Shown here: positions 1 to 5,079 of the stretch, in pieces
Layout: each line of letters opens with the position of its first letter
Position numbering within the stretch: the stretch's first letter is position 1
NCBI GenBank assembly: GCA_009926905.1
Contig: RFNX01000243.1
Span: 1 to 7,360, forward strand
Length of the DNA: 7,360 bases
Source of the DNA: Flavobacteriales bacterium
GTDB lineage: Bacteria; Bacteroidota; Bacteroidia; Flavobacteriales_D; Crocinitomicaceae
Direction: 5' to 3'
The notes under the pieces: model-generated
What the model saw: the letters and a program-made list of their open reading frames with translations, nothing else
Database searches by the model: none
Told to the model about the DNA's origin: nothing
Program-made: the position numbers and the translations under genes

Positions 1-137
1 AACAGTTTCAGTTCAGTAGCTAAAACCAAGAAATTCAAGGCCAAAGATTGTTCGCTAATATTCACCAAATAACTCTCACTTCGATTAAATTCTTGATTTT
101 CAACATTCAAGTAATTTAATAGTACGATTGCGAACAC
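1..137 (-). CDS. Possible N-terminal part of a protein leaving the left edge (weak)
   Basis: On the minus strand, an in-frame TGA at 138-140 is followed by a GTG at 135-137 and then by an uninterrupted frame of about 45 codons to the window edge. It begins MFAIVLLNYLNVENQ and continues through a stretch containing NISEQSLALNFLVLAT. Codon choice is compatible with the neighbouring genes, and the frame would follow the 172-738 gene on the same strand after 34 bases. Against it: there is no ATG start, no promoter match, the frame is short, and a long inverted repeat (84-120) lies inside it. It resembles no family I recognise. It could equally be a chance open frame in an intergenic region. Confidence 0.22.
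   Translation of the reverse strand, partial: MFAIVLLNYLNVENQEFNRSESYLVNISEQSLALNFLVLATELKL
84..120. terminator. Long AT-rich inverted repeat, possible bidirectional terminator
   Basis: The left arm ATTAAATTCTTGA (84-96) pairs with the right arm TCAAG-T-AATTTAAT (107-120). This gives 13 base pairs with one bulged T at 112 and a 10-base loop at 97-106. Only two pairs are G-C, and no clear T-tract follows on either strand, so it is not a textbook intrinsic terminator. It lies about 50 bases past the stop of the minus-strand gene ending at 172, where a 3' end would be expected. A terminator or mRNA 3'-end stabiliser is inferred from position and symmetry only. Confidence 0.35.
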
Positions 138-171
138 TCAAATTAAATTACATGAATTTTACGAATCATTT

Positions 172-738
172 TTAGCCAATGCGCTTTGTAACTAAACTTT
201 CTACTTTTTCAAAGAAATGAAAAGGAGTGTAAGTACGCCATTCGATGTCCTCCAATTCTCCTCCCATCACAAAATAATGATCGATGTTTACACGTTCGAA
301 TTCAGCAATCACATAGTCGTGAAAATTAACCATTGCTATCCAACCTTCTTCCACTTCATCAAACCATTCTTCATAATAACAATCGTCAGAATGATGAAAA
401 TTTAAAACGTTTTCGCCAATTAAAATAAATTTATTGATGCCATTTTCTATAATAGGTTCAATGATGTCGCGCTTTAAAATCATGATGTCATTTTCAATCG
501 CATCGTTCCATTCTCCCAATAATTCGATAATTGTATAGCCACTATCGTAATCTGTAAAAAGAATTTTTATGAACAATGTTGGCGAACCGATTGCATCCCA
601 TTGTGGATGAATGTAAAAATTGTAGACTGAATTATTAAACTCAAACTCGCTGTATTCCCTGTTGTAGAAAGGAGAAGAAGGGTCTTCAGAAGCGATGTAA
701 TATCCCCGCCAATTATAAAATGGTTCCACCTGATGCAT
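172..738 (-). CDS. Conserved-looking hypothetical protein, acidic and aromatic-rich, 188 aa
   Basis: I do not recognise a named family. From the ATG at 738 the protein is 188 residues, with no signal peptide or membrane segment, so it is probably cytoplasmic. It is rich in Asp/Glu and in Trp, Tyr and Phe. Notable stretches are WDAIGSPTLFIKIL (47-60), IIELLGEWNDAIENDIM (70-86), INKFILIGENVLNFHHSDD (101-119), YYEEWFDEVEEGW (121-133) and GGELEDIEWRT (159-169). The alternation of hydrophobic strands with acidic loops suggests one compact alpha/beta domain. I have a vague recollection of similar proteins in other Flavobacteriales, unverified. The frame is open back to a GTG at 810, which would add 24 hydrophobic residues and give 212 aa. 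I prefer the ATG because the longer form overlaps the divergent promoter region. A TAnnTTTG match ends only 3 bases before this ATG. The gene is divergent from the lipoprotein gene at 822. Confidence 0.75.
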   Translation of the reverse strand: MHQVEPFYNWRGYYIASEDPSSPFYNREYSEFEFNNSVYNFYIHPQWDAIGSPTLFIKILFTDYDSGYTIIELLGEWNDAIENDIMILKRDIIEPIIENGINKFILIGENVLNFHHSDDCYYEEWFDEVEEGWIAMVNFHDYVIAEFERVNIDHYFVMGGELEDIEWRTYTPFHFFEKVESLVTKRIG

Positions 739-741
739 GCA

Positions 742-749
742 CAAAAATA
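742..749 (-). promoter_or_regulatory. Candidate -7 promoter element for the 172-738 gene
   Basis: Read on the minus strand this is TATTTTTG, a full match to the Bacteroidota -7 consensus TAnnTTTG. A TTTG lies 23 bases upstream of it on the same strand, slightly further than the usual 19-21. Only TGC separates the element from the ATG at 738, so transcription would begin at or within the start codon. That would mean a leaderless mRNA, or that either the promoter or the start codon is wrongly assigned. Confidence 0.3.
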
Positions 750-794
750 AAGAAGGAAATTGATGGAAGGTGCAAATAGCTGTGAAATAAATAA

Positions 795-802
795 TAATTT
801 TG
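795..802 (+). promoter_or_regulatory. Candidate -7 promoter element for the lipoprotein-trmB pair
   Basis: TAATTTTG matches TAnnTTTG in full and lies 19 bases before the ATG at 822. It would place the transcription start near 807-809 and leave a leader of roughly 13-15 bases. No good TTTG -33 element is present at 19-21 bases upstream; the nearest is a weak GGTG at 769-772. The short AT-rich leader has no Shine-Dalgarno sequence, as is usual in this phylum. Confidence 0.5.
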
Positions 803-821
803 CGCCACACAACTTAACTAC

Positions 822-2252
822 ATGAAACACATATTCTTTTCGCTATTTGCATTGTTATTTTTAGCAGCTTGTAGCTCCAATGAAAATCGCACAATCAATG
901 AAGACGTGGCAGCGTTTGTTGAAAGTAACCCACAAATTTCGGTTTTTGGTTCGATAGATGCAAAAACAATCCTTGACAAAGCTGAATATAAAAGCATTGA
1001 CAAGTTCGGAGAGTCGATTGACAAAGAAATGAAAACGATTGAGTCGATTTTAAACTTCGATACGCCCATTTATTTTGCAATGGATGGGACCTTAGACGCA
1101 CAAGGAAATCCAGGTATTATCTATGCTTTTGCAGAAGTGAAAAATAGAGCATCCTTAACTTCAAACATTCAAAAAAGAGGTTTTGATATAGACAAAGGAA
1201 CTGATTTCAATTTTCACGAAAGTGGCGATGTTGCTTTTGGAATTACTGATAAACGTGCTGTTTTTGTGATCAAAGAAGGACTAACAGATGGTAAAAAATT
1301 AGTGGAAGAAGCTATTGCAAGTTTGAAAGAAGATACGCCCGACAATAAAGTAACTGAAATCTTAAATCAAAAAGCAGACATCGTTTTAGGTGTTGACGTT
1401 GAAGCATCGTTTTTAGGTACTCTATCTAAACTTAAAATGGAAGAGGATAAAAAAACGGAACTGACAGAAATGTTAGCAGGTTCTTACACTCAGATGACAG
1501 TTTCTTTTGAAAAAGGCGCTATTGATTTAAAAAGTACAAATTACTTTTCTGATGGTCTGAAAAAATGGATGATGTTTGGAAATAACTCGAGTAAAATGCT
1601 GGCGCAATTGGGCTCAGGTTCTCCTCGTGCTGGAATTATTGTTGATTTTGACATGAAGAAATTACAAAAATTCATGGATAAATACGCTCCGAATGCCTTG
1701 AGTGAAATTGGTAAACAAGGCGGTGGACAAGTTCAAATGGGATTGGCTTTTGCTGGCGAAGAAGGTTTGGCTGGATTGTGGACTGGTAAATTTGGTGCTG
1801 TAATGATGGGAAATACTGATGCTGACGGTTCATTCAAACCAGAATTCAACTACCAAGTTGGTTTAGGAAAAGGGATTTTAACTCTTGCAAAAGGAATGTT
1901 AGACGGCATGAAAGGAAATGTCGCTAAAATGAGTTTAAAAGGCAACACATTAACTGCTTATTCATCTGAACTTTACATGCCTGGAAAAGGTGGATTGAAA
2001 CTTCCAAGAGGATGTGAGAATTTTGGTAAAAAACCTGTCAGTGGCTTTGTTTCATTTGATGGTTTAGATTTATCAAGCATGGACTTAGAGGAAGGAAAAG
2101 AATTCGTTGAAATGTTGGATTACATGATTTTCGAAATGGATGCAGAAGGAGCACATTTTTATTTAAAATCTAAAAACAACAAAGACAACATCTTAAAACA
2201 AGTGGTTGATCAAGCGATGAAAAAACTTGAAGTAAACATTAAGAATAGCTAA
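822..2252 (+). CDS. Predicted lipoprotein, 476 aa, possibly DUF4836-like
   Basis: Residues 1-17 form a lipoprotein signal peptide: Lys2, a hydrophobic core, then LAAC with the lipidated Cys at 17, followed by SSNEN. The mature protein is therefore expected to be membrane-anchored and face the periplasm or cell surface. The early mature region (about 26-60) has the pattern of a polar segment followed by ISVFGSIDAKTILDKAEY. This recalls DUF4836-type Bacteroidota lipoproteins, in which a conserved Asp-Ala-Lys segment follows a short strand; the assignment is from memory. The rest looks like repeated beta-rich modules joined by Lys/Glu-rich helices, with a glycine-rich stretch at 296-330. The only other cysteine is Cys398. 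No catalytic motif is visible and no function can be assigned. The ATG at 822 is the only sensible start because it yields the signal peptide. The gene is followed after 8 bases by trmB, so the two are probably cotranscribed. Confidence 0.85.
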   Translation: MKHIFFSLFALLFLAACSSNENRTINEDVAAFVESNPQISVFGSIDAKTILDKAEYKSIDKFGESIDKEMKTIESILNFDTPIYFAMDGTLDAQGNPGIIYAFAEVKNRASLTSNIQKRGFDIDKGTDFNFHESGDVAFGITDKRAVFVIKEGLTDGKKLVEEAIASLKEDTPDNKVTEILNQKADIVLGVDVEASFLGTLSKLKMEEDKKTELTEMLAGSYTQMTVSFEKGAIDLKSTNYFSDGLKKWMMFGNNSSKMLAQLGSGSPRAGIIVDFDMKKLQKFMDKYAPNALSEIGKQGGGQVQMGLAFAGEEGLAGLWTGKFGAVMMGNTDADGSFKPEFNYQVGLGKGILTLAKGMLDGMKGNVAKMSLKGNTLTAYSSELYMPGKGGLKLPRGCENFGKKPVSGFVSFDGLDLSSMDLEEGKEFVEMLDYMIFEMDAEGAHFYLKSKNNKDNILKQVVDQAMKKLEVNIKNS

Positions 2253-2260
2253 AAAAGACT

Positions 2261-2929
2261 GTGGGGAAGGATAAATTACGTCGTTTTGCGGCAATTAAAG
2301 ATTTTGAAAACGTTTTTGAACCTGAAAGAGAACACGATTTTGAACTCAAAGGAAAATGGCGTGAATCTGTTTTTCAAAATGATAATCCAATTGTTTTAGA
2401 ATTAGGTTGCGGAAAAGGTGAATACTCAGTTGGACTCGGAAAACATTACGCTGACAAAAACTTTATCGGTGTCGATTTAAAAGGAAATCGTATTTACGTT
2501 GGAGCTAAAGAAGCGCTTGAAACAGGAATGAAAAATGTGGTTTTCTTGCGATCAAGAATAGATTATATCACAAATTCGTTTGTTGAAAATGAAGTGGATG
2601 AAATTTGGTTGACATTTTCAGATCCTCAGCCTAACAAACCGCGAAAACGATTGACTTCTCCTCTATTTATTGAACGCTACCGCAAAATCCTAAAACCCGG
2701 TGGAATCATTCACGTGAAAACGGATAGCGATGTGCTTTTCGAATATACGGAATTGCAAATAAAGAAAAATAACTACCATTGTCTGGAATTAACTTGGGAT
2801 TTGTACGGAAGTTTGCCTGAAGATTTAGACGAAGAAACAAAGTCAATTTTTTATATTAAAACACACTACGAGAAACTTTTTACTTCTCGTGGTCACGTAA
2901 TTAAATATTGCAAATTTAAATTGGATTAA
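2261..2929 (+). CDS. trmB: tRNA (guanine-N7-)-methyltransferase TrmB
   Basis: TrmB transfers a methyl group from S-adenosylmethionine to N7 of G46 in the variable loop of tRNAs, in the cytoplasm. The 222-residue protein opens with MGKDKLRRFA, the typical N-terminus of Bacteroidota TrmB. It then has the SAM-binding ELGCGKGEYS (47-56) and an acidic ribose-binding residue in FIGVDLKGNR (68-77). The catalytic/tRNA-binding loop FSDPQPNKPRKR (119-130) replaces the FPDPWPKKRH form of proteobacteria. PGGIIHVKTDS (146-156) follows, and the C-terminal T201-x-x-E204 lies in THYEKLF. The start codon is GTG at 2261: the frame has no in-frame ATG until residue 90, and the N-terminal match makes the GTG secure. 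It begins 8 bases after the lipoprotein stop, implying one transcript. It ends 7 bases from the end of the convergent dipeptidase gene. Confidence 0.97.
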   Translation: MGKDKLRRFAAIKDFENVFEPEREHDFELKGKWRESVFQNDNPIVLELGCGKGEYSVGLGKHYADKNFIGVDLKGNRIYVGAKEALETGMKNVVFLRSRIDYITNSFVENEVDEIWLTFSDPQPNKPRKRLTSPLFIERYRKILKPGGIIHVKTDSDVLFEYTELQIKKNNYHCLELTWDLYGSLPEDLDEETKSIFYIKTHYEKLFTSRGHVIKYCKFKLD

Positions 2930-2944
2930 ACCTGAATTAAGGTT
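2929..2944. terminator. Small hairpin spanning the two convergent stop codons (weak)
   Basis: AACCT (2929-2933) and AGGTT (2940-2944) form a 5-base-pair inverted repeat around a 6-base loop. It starts at the last base of the trmB stop and covers the stop codon of the convergent dipeptidase gene (2937-2939). The stem is short, with two G-C pairs, and no T-tract follows on either strand, so its role as a bidirectional terminator is speculative. The whole gap between the genes is 7 bases. Confidence 0.2.
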
Positions 2945-3695
2945 CTTCCATCAAGACTTTGTACTTCGCTTTTCCTTGTGGACGTGAACAGGCATTAAAG
3001 TGCCACCATTCCGTTTCTAACGGACGAAAATCTTGGGATTTCATCACTTTTCGAAGTAATTCTCTGTTGGAAATGTGCTTTTCAGTCAATTCTCCTTTGG
3101 CTAAAAATTCTTGCTCTAATGTCGGATAAGCAATTTTACGAATGTCGTCATAACCAGCACCCATATCCAATGGAATTCCCCTTTCATCGATGATTGTCAG
3201 ATCAACTGCTGCGCCCATATTGTGCAAACTTCTATTTTGTGGATTTGAAACAAATTTCCCGCGTTCCGAAGGTGGAATTGAATCCAAGGCATCCCACATT
3301 TTTTGTTGCACACTCACTGGTCGAACAGCATCGTAAACCAACAAACGATAACCTGATTTTAAATTGGAAAGTAATTCTTGACATTTTGATAAACGTTCGG
3401 CTACATCCTTTTGCAGATAAGCGCTTCGAAGACGCTCGTATAAACGCATTTTCATAAAATTATCGGCAGTAGCATATTTCAAATCGACCTGAATGTCTGG
3501 ATTAATGGAACGAATATCCACTAAACTGTCAATGAGCACACGACTTTCGCTTGCAACCTTCGCTGTATCAATCGCATAAGCATTGCTTTCCTTTCCATTT
3601 TCCCTTTCATTCGATTGCGAATTACTTTGTTTTTTATTATTCTCATTACAAGCAAAAAGAATCAACAATACGAAAAGGAAACTAACTTTATTCAT
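2937..3695 (-). CDS. VanX-like D-alanyl-D-alanine dipeptidase (M15D), predicted lipoprotein
   Basis: M15D peptidases are zinc enzymes that cleave the D-Ala-D-Ala dipeptide. The 252-residue protein has a signal peptide ending LFAC with the lipidated Cys at 16, then a low-complexity Asn/Ser/Lys/Glu linker (about 17-40). The catalytic domain covers about 58-250. Its VanX hallmarks are YDAVRP (121-126) with the substrate-binding Arg125; SLHNMGAAVD (156-165), giving zinc ligands His158 and Asp165; and EWWHF (229-233), giving catalytic Glu229 and zinc ligand His232. All catalytic residues are present. It would therefore act outside the cytoplasm, tethered to a membrane, more consistent with muropeptide or D-Ala-D-Ala scavenging than with vancomycin resistance, since no vanA or vanH partner is present. 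It lies 41 bases after dapA on the same strand, either as the last gene of the ligA cluster or under its own weak promoter near 3710. Confidence 0.9.
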   Translation of the reverse strand: MNKVSFLFVLLILFACNENNKKQSNSQSNERENGKESNAYAIDTAKVASESRVLIDSLVDIRSINPDIQVDLKYATADNFMKMRLYERLRSAYLQKDVAERLSKCQELLSNLKSGYRLLVYDAVRPVSVQQKMWDALDSIPPSERGKFVSNPQNRSLHNMGAAVDLTIIDERGIPLDMGAGYDDIRKIAYPTLEQEFLAKGELTEKHISNRELLRKVMKSQDFRPLETEWWHFNACSRPQGKAKYKVLMEEP

Positions 3696-3709
3696 TAGCG
3701 AAATTTGAG

Positions 3710-3717
3710 TAAATGTA
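3710..3717 (-). promoter_or_regulatory. Near-match -7 promoter element before the VanX-like gene
   Basis: On the minus strand this reads TACATTTA, seven of eight positions of TAnnTTTG. It lies in the 41-base gap between dapA and the dipeptidase gene, 14 bases before the ATG at 3695, a spacing like that of the lipoprotein gene at 822. It could allow separate expression of the dipeptidase. AT-rich DNA gives such one-mismatch hits often. Confidence 0.22.
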
Positions 3718-3736
3718 TAAAGAAAAGAAGAATAGC

Positions 3737-4618
3737 CTATTCCCCCAACAATTCTTTCGTCTCTGAAGTAATTCGCGCTCTTAAGCCATCTGAAACTGGA
3801 TACAAAGGCATGCGCATGTTTTCTTCCATAATTCCTCGAACGGCAAGTGACACTTTCACTCCACCCGGATTTCCTTCTTCGAAAAACATTTTTGTAATGG
3901 GTAATAAATCATAATGTTCTTTGCGAGCTGTATCCAAATCTCCTTCTATTGAAGCATGAACCATTTTAGAAAATTTCTCTGGAAAAGCATTCGCAACAAC
4001 AGAAATAACGCCATCCGCACCAGCGGCAATCAATGGCATTGTAATCGCATCATCGCCCGACAAAACTCCAAAATCTGGTTTTCTCAAACGAATGATTTCC
4101 ATAATTTGTTCCATGCTTCCAGATGCTTCTTTCATTGCAACAATGTTTGAAATTTCAGCCAAAGCAATTGTTGTTTCAGGTAACACATTTGAACCTGTTC
4201 GTCCTGGAACGTTATATAAAATGATTGGTAAATCGGTACAAGAAGCGATGTATTTATAATGCTCAATGATTCCTTTTTGAATCGGTTTGTTGTAATAAGG
4301 CGAAACAGACAAGATGCCATCAACGCCATCAGGAACTTTTTTCAACGTTTCACCCACAGCTAAAGTATTGTTTCCTCCTACTCCGTAAACGATTTTCAAT
4401 TTTCCTTGATTCACATCTATCACCGTTTGCAAGACTTGCATTTTTTCTTCTTGTGACAACGTTGGCGATTCACCCGTTGTTCCTTGAACCACTAAAAAAT
4501 CCGTTCCACCATCGATTTGAAGTTGAACTAATTTTTTCAAGGCATCAAAATCAATGCTTCCGTCTTTGTGAAATGGTGTTACTAATGCAACACCTGATCC
4601 TGTGAATGGATTGTTCAT
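3737..4618 (-). CDS. dapA: 4-hydroxy-tetrahydrodipicolinate synthase DapA
   Basis: DapA condenses pyruvate with L-aspartate-4-semialdehyde, the first committed step towards diaminopimelate and lysine, in the cytoplasm. The 293-residue protein is a full-length TIM-barrel aldolase. Key residues, with E. coli equivalents, are the Schiff-base Lys163 (K161) in VAMKEASG; Tyr135 (Y133) and Arg140 (R138) in ILYNVPGRTG; Thr47-Thr48 (T44-T45) in GTTGES; and Tyr109 (Y107) in SPYYNKP. All are intact. The lysine-binding allosteric positions differ: E. coli His53, His56 and Glu84 align with Gln56, Lys59 and Ala87. This resembles lysine-insensitive enzymes, so feedback inhibition is probably weak or absent (inference). 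The start codon overlaps the stop of the upstream unknown gene by 4 bases (ATGA), implying translational coupling. Confidence 0.97.
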   Translation of the reverse strand: MNNPFTGSGVALVTPFHKDGSIDFDALKKLVQLQIDGGTDFLVVQGTTGESPTLSQEEKMQVLQTVIDVNQGKLKIVYGVGGNNTLAVGETLKKVPDGVDGILSVSPYYNKPIQKGIIEHYKYIASCTDLPIILYNVPGRTGSNVLPETTIALAEISNIVAMKEASGSMEQIMEIIRLRKPDFGVLSGDDAITMPLIAAGADGVISVVANAFPEKFSKMVHASIEGDLDTARKEHYDLLPITKMFFEEGNPGGVKVSLAVRGIMEENMRMPLYPVSDGLRARITSETKELLGE

Positions 4619-5079
4619 GCTAAGGTTATTTTTTTTAAAGTTTCTACTACAAAAGTAAGCATTTCACTGGGTACGTCCGATTCTGAATTCAAATGCAATT
4701 CAAAAAATGGATCTGCTGTATTTACCCCAATTTTATTGTCAAATCTCACATTTTTCACTTCGTTATAACTGCGCTTTTTTGTTTCGCCAAGCCACAACAA
4801 AGTGTCAAAATTCTTTTTCAATTCCGTATCTAACTGAACGTCTTTAAGTTTACCCCAAAAATTATAATCATTTGGAGAATTGTAATAAATCAAAAAGTGT
4901 GGCGGAAGTGTATTTTTATCTACGTCTTTATCGATGTTTACAATGATAATAATTCTATCAACTGAACTACTCGACAACATTCTATCCAATGATTTACGAA
5001 AATCATGCAAACGATCTAAGTTTTCGTAATTGAAAACAACGAGTAAAGATTGGGTCGTATTCCAAAGATTTTTTTCCAT
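4615..5079 (-). CDS. Uncharacterised protein between ligA and dapA (DUF6913-like), 154 aa
   Basis: Function unknown. The protein has no signal peptide or membrane helix and looks cytoplasmic. The pattern is alpha/beta: strand SLLVVFNYEN (11-20), a helix with HDFRKSLDRML (25-35), a second strand VDRIIIIVNID (40-50), a loop with a Tyr-Tyr pair near 65, a charged segment LKDVQLDTELKKNFDTLLWL (78-97), then NKIGVNTADPFFELHL (115-130) and a C-terminal helix. From memory, this order and the NFD and KIGV segments match the Bacteroidota DUF6913 proteins encoded next to dapA and ligA, but I could not check this. The ATG at 5079 overlaps the ligA stop by one base (TAATG), and its TGA overlaps the dapA ATG by four. 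It is thus tightly coupled to both neighbours. No catalytic residues stand out. Confidence 0.85.
   Translation of the reverse strand: MEKNLWNTTQSLLVVFNYENLDRLHDFRKSLDRMLSSSSVDRIIIIVNIDKDVDKNTLPPHFLIYYNSPNDYNFWGKLKDVQLDTELKKNFDTLLWLGETKKRSYNEVKNVRFDNKIGVNTADPFFELHLNSESDVPSEMLTFVVETLKKITLA

Noticed and set aside
1..72. C-terminal end of a plus-strand gene stopping with TAA at 70-72
   Set aside because: Only 23 codons are visible and their Lys/Ser-rich translation matches nothing I know. The minus-strand frame over the same bases looks slightly more protein-like.
739..810. N-terminal extension of the 172-738 gene from the GTG at 810, giving a signal-peptide-like start
   Set aside because: It needs a GTG start, overlaps both candidate divergent promoters, and the extension differs in character from the rest of the protein. 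The ATG at 738 is preferred, though not proven.
818..1101. Minus-strand frames overlapping the start of the lipoprotein gene
   Set aside because: They are antisense to a signal peptide and mature lipoprotein sequence with clear coding character.
3194..3457. Plus-strand 87-codon frame antisense to the dipeptidase gene
   Set aside because: It is a shadow of a gene whose catalytic motifs are intact; there is no promoter or start context.
2937..3695. Vancomycin-resistance gene vanX
   Set aside because: The active site is VanX-like, but there is a lipoprotein signal and no vanH, vanA or vanRS in the window. A housekeeping M15D dipeptidase is the better reading.
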